A DNA stretch of 64,000 nucleotides, taken from positions 62,001 through 126,000 of the forward strand of contig JAJFFN010000002.1 in NCBI GenBank assembly GCA_021776635.1. The letters are read 5' to 3'. The DNA comes from Robiginitomaculum sp. Lineage in GTDB: Bacteria; Pseudomonadota; Alphaproteobacteria; Caulobacterales; Maricaulaceae. A program made the position numbers and the translations under genes. The notes under the pieces are model-generated. The model was not told the origin of the DNA. It was given only the letters and a program-made list of their open reading frames with translations, and searched no databases. This document shows positions 48,445-58,371 of the stretch, one piece after another. Numbering within the stretch: the first letter of the stretch is position 1; every line of letters begins with the position of its first letter.

Positions 48445-51300
48445 ATGAAAAAAATTTTACTAATCAGTACGGCCATATTGGCATTAGCGGCTTGCGAACC
48501 AAAAACAAGCACACCAAAAATCAATGTTGATGGTTTCACTAAGGTCGAATCCGTATCCGCCAAGAGCGGTGAAATCGCTATCCCTTATAATAAATATGTA
48601 CTGGACAACGGCCTTACGGTCATTTTGCATACGGATAAATCAGACCCGCTCGTACATGTTGATGTAACCTATCATGTTGGTTCTGGCCGCGAAGAGGCGG
48701 GACGTTCCGGTTTTGCCCATTTCTTTGAACATATGCAGTTCCAAGGCTCTGAAAATGTAGCCGATGAGCAACATTTTGGCTTAATCACTGAAAGCGGCGG
48801 AACCTTGAACGGTTCGACAAATACTGACCGGACAAATTATTTTGAAACCGTACCTTCTAATCAATTAGAGCGAATGTTGTGGCTCGAATCTGACCGTATG
48901 GGTTTCTTCCTTGATGCCGTCACTCCAGAAAAATTTGAAAATCAACGTGAAACTGTTAAAAATGAACGCGGGCAAAATTATGACAACCGTCCTTACGGTT
49001 TGTTGCGCGAAAAAGTTAATGAAGCCATGTACCCTGAAGGCCATCCCTATTCATGGCTTACGATTGGGTATATCGAAGATTTAAACCGTGCAGACCTAAA
49101 TGACCTTAAACGGTTTTTTCTACGTTGGTATGGCCCAAACAATGCGTCTTTAACCATAGGCGGTGATATAGACGAAGCACAAACACTTGCGTGGATTAAA
49201 AAGTATTTTGGTAGCATTCCGCGCGGCCCAGAAGTCGAAGCACCGGTATTTACTCCCGTTACACTGGACGAAGATCGCTATATTTCCATGGAAGATAATG
49301 TAGCACTTCCGCTTATGTATATGTCGTGGCCAACAACCCATGTATACCACGAAGACGAAGCACCACTTGATGTTCTTATGAGTATCTTAGGCTCAGGCAA
49401 AACCTCACTTATGTATAAAAACATGGTCAAAACCGGTAAAGCGGTCCAGGCAAGTGCAGGACATGGGTGTGCAGAGCTTAGCTGTACATTTACTTTACTA
49501 GCCCTTCCAACACCTGGAAACAGCCTGGCTGAACTTGAAGAAATTGCCCGCGCGTCATTGCTTGAATTTGAAGAACGCGGTGGTGCCAATGATGATGACA
49601 TTCTGCGAGTAAAGGCTGGTATAGTTTCTGGTATGGTTTACGGCCTAGAGAGTGTGTCTGGGAAAATGTCGCAGCTGGCGCAATACCAATATATGCGCGG
49701 AAATCCCGACTATATCAAAACCGATGTAGCTCGCTATGAGGGTGTTACCAAAGAAGATGTGATGCGTGTCTATAAAAAATATATTAAAGACAAGCATGCT
49801 GTCGTCATGAGCATCGTCCCGAAAGGTAAACCCGAAGCCATTATCAAGCCTGATACATGGACAATGTATGAGCGCAATATACCTGAAAGTACGACCGGCG
49901 AGGGCATTGTGTTGCGTCCTGGAACATCTGATTTTGACCGTTCTGTCATACCGACACCGGGGCCAAATCCAACAATTAAAATACCAGAGGTTTATTCAAG
50001 CAATACCGCGAATGGCATTTCTGTAACAGGCGCCGTGAATGCTGAAGTCCCGACAACAACAATTCGTTTGCGTATTCCGGCAGGGCAAACACGTGAAAGT
50101 GTTGATAAACTTGGTCTAGCTACACTTACTTCAGCAATGATGGATGAAGCCACTTTGGTAAATAGTGCAGAAGATTTATCAAATGAGCTAAACAAATTAG
50201 GTTCAAGTATTAATTTTGGCTCAGGCGATCAATTTACGACTGTAAATATTCGTACACTCACTAAAAATCTAGACAAAACTTTGGAAATAGCTCTTGAAAA
50301 ACTTACCCAGCCAAAGTTTGCACAAGATGATTTTGACCGGTTACAAAAACAAACGATTGAAGGCATCAAAAACGCCAAAAAAGATGCCAGTACAACTGCC
50401 ACAAATGCATTTACGGAAATATTGTACGGTAAAAATAACAGCTTTGCACGGGCAAATAGTGGTTCAATTGAAACCGTCAAAGGTTTGACATTAGATGATG
50501 CAAAAGCTTTTTATGCCAATACTTATGGCGCTAAAGATAGTCAAATATTAGTTGTTAGTGATCTATCTGGTGATGTGATTTCTAAAAAACTCAATGTTTT
50601 TAGTGATTGGCAGGGCGGTCATATGGCTGCAAATGAATTAAATGCGTTCCCAAAATTAGATACGGGTACTCTCTATTTTATCAATAAACCTGATGCAGCC
50701 CAAAGCGAAATTCGCATAGGTAAACGCGGACCAAAATTTGATGCCACTGGAGATTACTACCGTAATGAACTGATGAATTATAACCTTGGTGGTGCTTTTA
50801 ATTCACGCATAAATCTAAATTTGCGAGAGGATAAAGGGTATACCTATGGCGCCCGTTCATTCTTTTATGGTAATAATCTACGTGGTGGTTACCGTGCTCA
50901 GGCGGGTGTTCGTGCAAACACAACAACGGATTCTATCCGTCAATTTGTCAAAGAGATTGGCAATGTACAAAAAGATGGTCTTACTGATAAAGAGCTTTCG
51001 TTCATGAAAGCATCACTCGGGCAACGAGATGCCAGAAGTTATGAAACGCCACGTCAAAAACTAGGGTATTTATCAGAAATAGCCCTTTACGGCTTATCGC
51101 CTGACTATGTTGATGATCAAAACGATATCTTGAAAAATATCACCAAAGATGAATTGAATGCATTTGCATCTGAGAATTTGAAATTGGATGAAATGATTAT
51201 GGTGGTCGTTGGTGACAAGGCCGTCGTTATGGACGATCTAAAAACTCTCGGTTATCCAATTGTAGAAATTGATGCCGATGGAAATGCCGTTACCGAGTAG
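48445..51300 (+). CDS. M16 family zinc metallopeptidase lipoprotein
   Basis: A full-length two-half M16 (pitrilysin/insulinase-like) protein of 951 residues. A lipoprotein signal ends LAALAAC-type with Cys17 (ILALAAC). The inverted zinc motif HxxEH is HFFEH (His92, Glu95, His96), with the third ligand Glu174 in VKNE. The second M16 half (about 520-940) lacks HxxEH, as expected, and keeps the RINLNLREDKGYTYGARS motif that contributes to the active site. It is probably periplasmic and tethered to a membrane, degrading peptides. A good ribosome-binding site (GGGGAAG) precedes the ATG. Confidence 0.92.
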   Translation: MKKILLISTAILALAACEPKTSTPKINVDGFTKVESVSAKSGEIAIPYNKYVLDNGLTVILHTDKSDPLVHVDVTYHVGSGREEAGRSGFAHFFEHMQFQGSENVADEQHFGLITESGGTLNGSTNTDRTNYFETVPSNQLERMLWLESDRMGFFLDAVTPEKFENQRETVKNERGQNYDNRPYGLLREKVNEAMYPEGHPYSWLTIGYIEDLNRADLNDLKRFFLRWYGPNNASLTIGGDIDEAQTLAWIKKYFGSIPRGPEVEAPVFTPVTLDEDRYISMEDNVALPLMYMSWPTTHVYHEDEAPLDVLMSILGSGKTSLMYKNMVKTGKAVQASAGHGCAELSCTFTLLALPTPGNSLAELEEIARASLLEFEERGGANDDDILRVKAGIVSGMVYGLESVSGKMSQLAQYQYMRGNPDYIKTDVARYEGVTKEDVMRVYKKYIKDKHAVVMSIVPKGKPEAIIKPDTWTMYERNIPESTTGEGIVLRPGTSDFDRSVIPTPGPNPTIKIPEVYSSNTANGISVTGAVNAEVPTTTIRLRIPAGQTRESVDKLGLATLTSAMMDEATLVNSAEDLSNELNKLGSSINFGSGDQFTTVNIRTLTKNLDKTLEIALEKLTQPKFAQDDFDRLQKQTIEGIKNAKKDASTTATNAFTEILYGKNNSFARANSGSIETVKGLTLDDAKAFYANTYGAKDSQILVVSDLSGDVISKKLNVFSDWQGGHMAANELNAFPKLDTGTLYFINKPDAAQSEIRIGKRGPKFDATGDYYRNELMNYNLGGAFNSRINLNLREDKGYTYGARSFFYGNNLRGGYRAQAGVRANTTTDSIRQFVKEIGNVQKDGLTDKELSFMKASLGQRDARSYETPRQKLGYLSEIALYGLSPDYVDDQNDILKNITKDELNAFASENLKLDEMIMVVVGDKAVVMDDLKTLGYPIVEIDADGNAVTE

Positions 51301-51324
51301 TTAAAAACCTTTACAATTATATAA

Positions 51325-51401
51325 GCATCCCGGATTTATTTCGGCCAGATTTGTTTTGGCCAAATTTGTTTCAGCCAGATTTGTTTCGGGATGCTTTTTT
51401 T
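51325..51401 (+). terminator. Terminator with an unusually long, repeat-filled loop
   Basis: GCATCCCG (51325-51332) and CGGGATGC (51387-51394) pair perfectly and are followed by seven T, but are separated by 54 nt made of nearly four 15-bp tandem repeats. It ends the M16 transcript. The loop length is atypical for intrinsic termination. Confidence 0.6.
51333..51387 (+). repeat. Tandem 15-bp repeats inside the terminator loop
   Basis: Units GATTTATTTCGGCCA (51333-51347), GATTTGTTTTGGCCA (51348-51362), AATTTGTTTCAGCCA (51363-51377) and a partial GATTTGTTTC (51378-51387). Each differs from its neighbours at two or three positions. Confidence 0.85.
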
Positions 51402-51409
51402 ATTGGCAA

Positions 51410-52993
51410 CTAACTCATCATTATTTTTGGCAAAAACGTTGCAATTTCTGGGAAAAACGCAACCAACATAATTACGAAGATTTGAATACCAATGAATGGA
51501 ATAACGCCCTTATAAAGTGCTGTTGTTGTAACCTCGGGTGGAGCAACGCCCCTTAAATAGAAAAGCGCAAAACCAAATGGCGGCGTCAAAAAGCTTGTTT
51601 GTAAGTTAAGTGCCATCAATATTCCTAGCCAAATTGGATCCATCCCCATAGCCATGAGCGGCGGTGCAACCAACGGCACTATTACGAAGGTAATCTCGAT
51701 AAAATCTAGGAAAAAACCTAGAAAAAACATAACTATCATTACTAAAATTAAAGCACCAACAGCACCGCCGGGTGCTGAAGATAAAATCCTTGCAACGAGT
51801 TCATCTCCGCCAAAGCCGCGAAAGACCAAACTAAACATGGTTGCACCGATTAAAATGACGAACACCATGGAAGTGATATACATTGTAGAACGGGAAACTT
51901 CGGCCAATTGCCCTTGTCCTTTAAGATAGGCTAGAGCAACACATGTTCCGAGTATAGCCAGTCCACTGAATAGTAATGCGAGTGAAACTGCAATACGTTC
52001 ATTAATGGCCCAATAAATTTGGTTAAATCGTAAATCAACACCCGTAAGGTCAACGACTATAAGAGCAATCAACCCACATGTGGAAAGTACAATCAGCTTT
52101 CTAACTGCCGGCCTCTCTTCTGCCAATTTGTAGCCCGCCAATAAAATTGCGCCGAGTGCACCTAAAGCAGCCCCGCGTGTTGGTGTCGCATACCCTGACA
52201 AAATTGAACCAAGAACTGCAATAATCAGCAAGAGAGGCGGCAGCATTGCATTTAAGGTACGGCGTATAAATTTCCCAATATGTACATCTTTATCCCAGCC
52301 GGTTGCAGGGGCCATATGTGGTTTCAAAACAGCAACAACAGCAATATAAATAGCATATAACATCACAAGTATAAGCCCAGGAAGGAGGGCGCCTGCGAAC
52401 AAATCTCCAACAGAAATAACACTGTCGCTTTGTAGCCCATGGCTCCGCTTGGCTTCTTGATATGCGTTGGAAAGCTGATCGCCTAAAATCACTAATACAA
52501 TAGACGGCGGAATGATTTGGCCGAGTGTGCCAGACGCAGCTATTGATCCAGATGCTAATGACGGCGCGTAGCCGCGCTTAAGCATTGTCGGTAAAGATAA
52601 TAACCCCATTGTCACAACAGTCGCCCCAACGATACCCGTAGAAGCGGCCAATAAGGCGCCAACAACAATCACAGATATTCCAAGACCACCGCGTAAATTG
52701 GCAAACAAATCTCCCATTGCCTCAAGTAAGTCTTCGGCAATGCGGGATTTTTCCAACATCACCCCCATAAATACGAATAAAGGCACAGCCATGAGAATAT
52801 CGCGGGTAATAAGCGGAAAAATTCTACCAGGAAGAGCGAGCAGGAAACTTGTTTCAAAATGCCCTGTATACACTCCGAGAGCTGCAAAAATTAAGGACAC
52901 ACCACCAAGGGTAAAGGCAACTCCATAACCGTACATCAATGCACCGCAGGCAACGGCAAACATCAATAAAGCTAGATATTCATTCGGGCTCAT
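51410..52993 (-). CDS. dctM: TRAP transporter large permease (DctM)
   Basis: Ion-coupled membrane subunit of a tripartite transporter. The 527 residues have about thirteen helices; typical phrases are PLFVFMGVMLEKSRIAEDLL, GIVGATVVTMGLLSLPTML and IIPPSIVLVILGDQLSNAY with a long central region, as in the larger DctM group. It overlaps dctQ by 4 bases (ATGA). Confidence 0.94.
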   Translation of the reverse strand: MSPNEYLALLMFAVACGALMYGYGVAFTLGGVSLIFAALGVYTGHFETSFLLALPGRIFPLITRDILMAVPLFVFMGVMLEKSRIAEDLLEAMGDLFANLRGGLGISVIVVGALLAASTGIVGATVVTMGLLSLPTMLKRGYAPSLASGSIAASGTLGQIIPPSIVLVILGDQLSNAYQEAKRSHGLQSDSVISVGDLFAGALLPGLILVMLYAIYIAVVAVLKPHMAPATGWDKDVHIGKFIRRTLNAMLPPLLLIIAVLGSILSGYATPTRGAALGALGAILLAGYKLAEERPAVRKLIVLSTCGLIALIVVDLTGVDLRFNQIYWAINERIAVSLALLFSGLAILGTCVALAYLKGQGQLAEVSRSTMYITSMVFVILIGATMFSLVFRGFGGDELVARILSSAPGGAVGALILVMIVMFFLGFFLDFIEITFVIVPLVAPPLMAMGMDPIWLGILMALNLQTSFLTPPFGFALFYLRGVAPPEVTTTALYKGVIPFIGIQIFVIMLVAFFPEIATFLPKIMMS

Positions 52994-53691
52994 AATCCAG
53001 TTTCCAAATGGTCTGTCACATAAGGCTCTTCTGCGGCGCTTTCTAAGTCGGGTGCTAGTTCAGGAAGAAGGTGTCCGCGCATGAACAAAGCCGCCCGCCC
53101 TGCAATCGATAGGCCTTGCAGCAGCAACATTAAAGCAAAAACAGAAACAAAAGTTTTTAGTGCAAATATGCCGCGAATACCATCCGACTCAGCTGATCCT
53201 TCAAAAGATGTCCAAGCCAATCCAACAAAGCTCTGCGCATTCCAAATAATCACAAGACAAAACGGAATAAGTAAAGCGTAAAAACCAACGATATCTACTA
53301 ATGCTTTAGATTGAGCTGACATTTTAGAATGAAATATATCGACGCGCACATGCTGCCCAGCAAGTAATGTAGTGGCAGACCCTAGTAAAATAACCGTTGC
53401 GTGGAAATAAATCGCGCTTTCATCAAACTTGGTCCATGCTTGTCCAAAAATCGATAGGGCAATTACGCCAAAGGCAATACTAACTACAAGAAAGGGTAAG
53501 AGCCACTTAACCATTTCACCCACCCAAATATTTACATCATCAATGAGTTGCGACAATGTGTATTGAAATTCAGTTATTAGTTTTTGTGTAGGGAATATTA
53601 GACACAAAGCTGGTGTCAGTAAAAACGGAAGGAATACCCAGCCAATCCAATGCAGACTTCTTCCAATAATTTCCAATAATTCTGGACTCAT
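52990..53691 (-). CDS. dctQ: TRAP transporter small permease (DctQ)
   Basis: A 233-residue four-helix membrane protein in the middle of the dctP-dctQ-dctM set, with the family phrase ATTLLAGQHVRVDIFHSKMSAQSKALVDIVG in the loop after helix 2. The N- and C-terminal ends are somewhat longer than the minimal DctQ. It overlaps both neighbours by 4 bases. The family is divergent, but position and topology make it secure. Confidence 0.92.
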   Translation of the reverse strand: MSPELLEIIGRSLHWIGWVFLPFLLTPALCLIFPTQKLITEFQYTLSQLIDDVNIWVGEMVKWLLPFLVVSIAFGVIALSIFGQAWTKFDESAIYFHATVILLGSATTLLAGQHVRVDIFHSKMSAQSKALVDIVGFYALLIPFCLVIIWNAQSFVGLAWTSFEGSAESDGIRGIFALKTFVSVFALMLLLQGLSIAGRAALFMRGHLLPELAPDLESAAEEPYVTDHLETGL

Positions 53692-54824
53692 TTAAGCGCA
53701 GCCTCTCGCGCAACAATATATGAGCCATCACTAATTTCTGTCCATGTCCGGTAGGTATTTCGTGCCTTTATATAGCTCTTGTAAATAGCCTGTGTTTGTT
53801 TGTCCGAATTGCCAATTTCTGCAACCGCGTCTTCACTTAATTTGCCAATTTTATCCCAAATAGCTTTTGAGAAAATGCGCGGGCTAATATTGTGTTTTTC
53901 CTTGAGCCTAATAAGGGCTTCGGCATTTTTATGGGTATATTCACCTACGCTGAGGTCATTTGCACTCCGACCCGCAGCAATAAATATGAATTGATCCGTA
54001 ACCGAAAGGCTGTTCCAAACATCAAGATTTACCCCGAGGCTAAGCGCAGCACCAGGTTCATGGAATCCTGGGCCGTAGTAATAAGGGGCTTCACGGTAAA
54101 ACCCGAAAGCATAATCATTCCACGGGCCGACCCATTCCGTCGCGTCGATGGCACCAGACTGAAGTGCTTGGTAAATCTCGCCGCCAGACAATTTAACCGC
54201 TGCACCGCCAAGCCTACGGATTACTTCACCACCAATGCCTGGCATCCGCATTTTAAGACCCTTAAAATCTTCGAGTGTGTTGATTTCTTTTTTGAACCAA
54301 CCTCCCATTTGATGGCCAGTGTTACCTGCATGAAACGCTTTTATATTAAATTTGGCCGATAGAGCATCCCATAATTCCTGACCACCTCCAAAATTAACCC
54401 ACCCATTTATTTCTGTAGCTGTTAGCCCCATGGGAACAGCAGTAAAAAATGAAAAACCCTTGGCCTTTCCCTGCCAATAGTATTCTGCTGAATGGTACAT
54501 GTCAGCGGCGCCGGTTGAAACTGCGTCAAAAACTTCACCTGCGCCAACCAACTCTCCTGCTGCAAATACTTTGATTTCTATGCGTCCCTCAGTCATTTGC
54601 GTGACAGACTGCGCAAATCGGTTTGCCATTATACCAAGACCAGGAAAGTCTTTTGGCCATGACGTAACAAGTCGCAATTGTCTTGCGTTCGTGCTTATGG
54701 TGGGGGCACCAGAGGCAGATGTGTTATCAATATCAGTTTTCTTGGTTTTTCCGCCTAAAACTGATACGGTTGAAGCACCAGTTGCCAATGCAGCTGCTGC
54801 GGTCAATAATTCTCGTCGTTTCAT
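53688..54824 (-). CDS. dctP: TRAP transporter solute-binding protein (DctP), TakP-like
   Basis: Periplasmic binding protein of 378 residues. It starts MKRRELLTAAAALATGAS, a twin-arginine-like signal. The mature region has FAAGELVGAGEVFDAVSTGAADMYHS, GNTGHQMGGWFKKEINTLEDFKGLKMRMPG, GGEIYQALQSGAIDATEWVGPWND and the YYYGPGFHEPG segment. This phrasing closely recalls TakP of Rhodobacter sphaeroides, which binds 2-oxoacids, including the substrate-site Arg in KMRMPG. A 2-oxo acid or related carboxylate is therefore a reasonable, unproven substrate. Confidence 0.92.
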   Translation of the reverse strand: MKRRELLTAAAALATGASTVSVLGGKTKKTDIDNTSASGAPTISTNARQLRLVTSWPKDFPGLGIMANRFAQSVTQMTEGRIEIKVFAAGELVGAGEVFDAVSTGAADMYHSAEYYWQGKAKGFSFFTAVPMGLTATEINGWVNFGGGQELWDALSAKFNIKAFHAGNTGHQMGGWFKKEINTLEDFKGLKMRMPGIGGEVIRRLGGAAVKLSGGEIYQALQSGAIDATEWVGPWNDYAFGFYREAPYYYGPGFHEPGAALSLGVNLDVWNSLSVTDQFIFIAAGRSANDLSVGEYTHKNAEALIRLKEKHNISPRIFSKAIWDKIGKLSEDAVAEIGNSDKQTQAIYKSYIKARNTYRTWTEISDGSYIVAREAALK

Positions 54825-54847
54825 GTTTTCCCCATTAAATTTATTGA

Positions 54848-55567
54848 CTATTCTATATCACGCCAACCATGTTTTTCCAATATTTGATAAGGTTTAAACT
54901 TGGCCTTATACGACATTTTTTGGCTCTGCTTTACCCAATATCCCAAATACAAATATGGATATCCAGCCTTTTGGCAGATTTTTATATGATCTAAAATCAT
55001 GAAATTACCAAGGCTGCGTTTGGTAGCAGACACATCAAAAAAGCTATAAACCATTGATAAACCGTCGCGCAATGTATCCGTTATACAACAAGCAATAAGC
55101 TGGTTGTCTTTGGTTTTATATTCAACAACTTCTGTGCGTGATGCGCAGTCTTCAACCATCATTTCGTAGCGCTCAAAATCCATTTCGGCCATACCACCAT
55201 TAGGATGTCGCGTGTTCAAGTAAGCTTGCAATAGAGCATATTGTTCTTCCGTCGCAAAAGGTTCGCTAACAGTTCGTATTAAATCTGCATTGGCTTTTAG
55301 GGTTCTACGAAAACTTCTGCTCGGCGAAAAATCAGCTGCTTTTACTCGTAAAGAATGACAAGCATGACAAGTTTCGCATGCTGGGCGGTATATGACGTTC
55401 TGTGATCGCCGAAACCCAGAATGCGTCAAATAATCGTTTACATATGGGCCTTCGAGAGGGTCCAATGGCGTAAATATCTTACGCTCCATTTCTCCGGCCA
55501 AATAAGGGCAGGGCGCTGGCAGTGTAATATAAAACTGCAAATCATTTGGGTCAAAGTGACGGCTCAT
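54848..55567 (-). CDS. bpt: Aspartate/glutamate leucyltransferase (arginyltransferase family)
   Basis: Adds leucine to proteins with N-terminal Asp or Glu, marking them for ClpS/ClpAP degradation. The 239-residue protein shows CPYLAGEMERKIFTPLDP near the start, the cysteine-rich RPACETCHACHSLRV block (Cys pairs characteristic of the ATE N-terminal domain) and GYPYLYLGYWVKQSQKMSYKAKFKPYQIL at the C-terminus. It lies 23 bases upstream of dctP on the same strand. Confidence 0.93.
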   Translation of the reverse strand: MSRHFDPNDLQFYITLPAPCPYLAGEMERKIFTPLDPLEGPYVNDYLTHSGFRRSQNVIYRPACETCHACHSLRVKAADFSPSRSFRRTLKANADLIRTVSEPFATEEQYALLQAYLNTRHPNGGMAEMDFERYEMMVEDCASRTEVVEYKTKDNQLIACCITDTLRDGLSMVYSFFDVSATKRSLGNFMILDHIKICQKAGYPYLYLGYWVKQSQKMSYKAKFKPYQILEKHGWRDIE

Positions 55568-55576
55568 AGTCTTACA

Positions 55577-57406
55577 CTAGCCAATATTAAATACAAAGGG
55601 AAGTAAGACTATATAGCTAATCCAAATTATTAAAATCAGTGGCACACCAAAGCGCAAATAATCGCCAAATTTGTAATGCCCTGGCCCCATAACAAGTAAA
55701 TTGGTTTGATAGGCAATAGGTGTTGCGAACGAACAATTAGCTGCAAACAATACGGTCAAAATTAAAATTTTAGCATCAATTCCGGTTTGTGCAGATACAC
55801 TAATAGCTATAGGCGCAAACAGCAATGCAGTGGCGTTATTAGACAACAGATTGGTCATGACCGCCACAAGTAAGAAAAGTCCGGCGAGTAAGGCCTGTGG
55901 GCCAAAGCCTTGTAAGCCATCAACAACTTGTGCTGCAATATAGCTTGCCCCAGAAGTAGCTTCGAGCGCTATCCCCATCGCAAATGCAGCACCAATTAAC
56001 AAAAATACTTTCCTATCTAATGACCGTATAGCTTGGCGCATATTAAGGCACCTTGTCGCTATCATTAACCCGGCACCAGTGAATGCGGCGTGGACAATAG
56101 GAAGAATACCTAAAGCAGCGCTTAAGATAACACCTGCGAAAATAATCCGTGCAATATTGGCTTTGCGAATATCTGGCAAATCTTGTGTCGCCCAATCGAG
56201 CAGTAAAATGTCGTGGTGATCCCGCATGGCTTCAATTTGCGGGACATACCCAAATAAAAGCAAAACATCACCTGCCTGTAGATGTATTTTCATCATGCGG
56301 TCACGCATCATTCGTGAGCGTCTTTGAATGCCTAGTACAAGGCTCCCATGCTCTCTTTGAAACCCAGCTTGCTCTATGGTCTTACCTATCATTTGTGATC
56401 CAGGTGCAATCACAGCCTCACTAATCACCATGCGAGCAGAACCTTCATCCTTTTTGAAACCAGGTGTAGATAACATCCCCTTTAAATATTCAGGGTAAGC
56501 AGAAAGAAGTCCCGTTAACGCTTTGCGTGTTGCTGCAACGCTAAGAATATCGCCTTGCTTTAGTGAATTTTCAAATGGTGGAAACAGTTGTTTCTCGCCG
56601 CGCGTAATAGAACGAACTGTCATCATTCTTAAATCACGAAACAATCCCGCGACAGGCTTTGCACCGTGCAGGGGATGCGTTTCTGTAATACGGATGGGTG
56701 CTATATACTGCCGCCCAGAAACGGATTGCGTACCTGGAGCAGGCCCACGGTTTGGTAATAGCCATTTGGACGTCAACACGATATAAATAGCCCCAATCCC
56801 AGCAAGAATTAAACCTGGAAAAGCTGGGTCAAAGAACGAAACTGTTTCCTCTGTAGAGCGCGCAAGTGCCCCCGCCACCAAAATATTGGTAGAAGATCCA
56901 ATCAAAGTCGTCATACCTGCTAGAATACATATAAAACTGAGTGGCATCATAAATTTGGAGGCATTGCCCCGCAATTGTAGCGCCATAGCTGATAGTATTG
57001 GAATAAACATAACCACCACAGGTGTATTGTTCATAAACATTGATGTGATGAATGCGATTATAAACACGAGTGTTAGTGTTCGTTTTGGTGCTCTAGCAAG
57101 ATATGAATTCAACTTTCTTGTCGGTGTTTCCAAGGCACCAGTTTCGAAAATACCTTGTCCAATTACCAATAAAGCCATCACAGTAATCAATGCAGGGTCA
57201 GAAAAGCCTGATAACAAGGTACGGGCATCAACTTGCATTGAGCTTTCCGGCACAAATATTTGAAAAAACAATAATAATACAGATATTATTCCAATTGAAA
57301 TTATTTCAATTGAGTATTTTTCAAGTGCGTAGAGCGCCACACCGACGGCAACAATCCCAAAGATTGCCCACATTTGCCAACTGGTTTCTAATACTTGCCC
57401 GTCCAT
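55577..57406 (-). CDS. SLC13/DASS-type transporter with two TrkA-C domains
   Basis: A 609-residue inner-membrane transporter. Eleven or so helices are split by two cytoplasmic RCK_C/TrkA-C domains (about residues 215-300 and 315-400; GEKQLFPPFENSLKQGDILSV and QMIGKTIEQAGFQREHGSLVLGIQRRSR). The transmembrane blocks carry SNT-type motifs: IGSSTNILVAGAL in the first half and TNLLSNNATALLFAPIA in the second. The group transports sulfate, dicarboxylates or other anions with sodium or protons; the substrate is not readable. It ends 9 bases before bpt. Confidence 0.9.
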   Translation of the reverse strand: MDGQVLETSWQMWAIFGIVAVGVALYALEKYSIEIISIGIISVLLLFFQIFVPESSMQVDARTLLSGFSDPALITVMALLVIGQGIFETGALETPTRKLNSYLARAPKRTLTLVFIIAFITSMFMNNTPVVVMFIPILSAMALQLRGNASKFMMPLSFICILAGMTTLIGSSTNILVAGALARSTEETVSFFDPAFPGLILAGIGAIYIVLTSKWLLPNRGPAPGTQSVSGRQYIAPIRITETHPLHGAKPVAGLFRDLRMMTVRSITRGEKQLFPPFENSLKQGDILSVAATRKALTGLLSAYPEYLKGMLSTPGFKKDEGSARMVISEAVIAPGSQMIGKTIEQAGFQREHGSLVLGIQRRSRMMRDRMMKIHLQAGDVLLLFGYVPQIEAMRDHHDILLLDWATQDLPDIRKANIARIIFAGVILSAALGILPIVHAAFTGAGLMIATRCLNMRQAIRSLDRKVFLLIGAAFAMGIALEATSGASYIAAQVVDGLQGFGPQALLAGLFLLVAVMTNLLSNNATALLFAPIAISVSAQTGIDAKILILTVLFAANCSFATPIAYQTNLLVMGPGHYKFGDYLRFGVPLILIIWISYIVLLPFVFNIG

Positions 57407-57513
57407 ATCAATTATGTAACAGGTAATTTTACCCTTGGCGAGACCGATTAAATGTCATTACAAGGAAAAATACGGGCAATAAGACTGTTCGGCTAAATGA
57501 TGAGTGAGAAAAT

Positions 57514-58371
57514 ATGGCAAATTTAGCTTTTTTAGGGCTTGGTGTTATGGGCTATCCTATGGCAGGGCATTTGGTTGGCGCTGGACATAGGGTAACTGTC
57601 TGGAATAGGACTTCGAATAAATCTGATAAATGGGTGAGGGAATATACTGGACGTGTCACTAAAGAAATAAAAACAGCCGTGACTGGTGCAGATATCGTGA
57701 TGATGTGTGTTGGAAATGATGAAGATGTCTATGCCGTCGCCAAACCTGCTCTAAGTGCAATGAAATCTGGCAGCATCTTAGTCGACCACACGACGGCATC
57801 TGCAAAATGCGCCCGTAATTGTTATGAAATTGCCAAGGCTGCTAATGTCGGGTTTTTAGACGCACCTATTTCAGGGGGTGAGGCCGGTGCAATTAACGGC
57901 GCACTCACAATAATGTGCGGCGGTAATGTAAGCATATACGACCGTGCGCACCCCATTATGGATGCCTACGCCAAAGCAATAAAACATATGGGAGCTTCTG
58001 GAGCAGGGCAGCTCACAAAAATGGCCAACCAAATTTGTATAGCAGGGACATTGCAAGGCTTGTCCGAAGCCGTACACTTTGCCAAAAGAGCCGGACTTGA
58101 TGTTGACGAAGTTATTCAAGCAATCGGGCAAGGTGCAGCACAAAGTTGGCAAATGGATAACAGGGCCTCAACAATGGGGCGCGGCGAATTTGAATTTGGA
58201 TTTGCTGTAGATTGGATGCGCAAAGACTTAAAAATAGCTTTGGAAGCTGCAAAAGAAAATGGTGCAAATCTGACGCTAACGCGTACAATCGACGCCTATT
58301 ACGGTGATATACAAAAACTGGGTGGCCAGAGATGGGATACATCTAGTCTAATAAAAAGATTGGAAAATTGA
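57514..58371 (+). CDS. NAD(P)-dependent beta-hydroxyacid dehydrogenase
   Basis: A 285-residue 3-hydroxyisobutyrate dehydrogenase-family enzyme. Rossmann fold FLGLGVMGYPMAGHL at residues 5-19, VDHTTASAKCA, the substrate-binding DAPISGGEAGAINGALTIMCGG, and the catalytic-lysine helix AGQLTKMANQICIAGTLQGLSEA. Substrates in the family include 3-hydroxyisobutyrate, tartronate semialdehyde and glyoxylate; not assignable here. The next gene starts within its last 4 bases. Confidence 0.9.
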   Translation: MANLAFLGLGVMGYPMAGHLVGAGHRVTVWNRTSNKSDKWVREYTGRVTKEIKTAVTGADIVMMCVGNDEDVYAVAKPALSAMKSGSILVDHTTASAKCARNCYEIAKAANVGFLDAPISGGEAGAINGALTIMCGGNVSIYDRAHPIMDAYAKAIKHMGASGAGQLTKMANQICIAGTLQGLSEAVHFAKRAGLDVDEVIQAIGQGAAQSWQMDNRASTMGRGEFEFGFAVDWMRKDLKIALEAAKENGANLTLTRTIDAYYGDIQKLGGQRWDTSSLIKRLEN

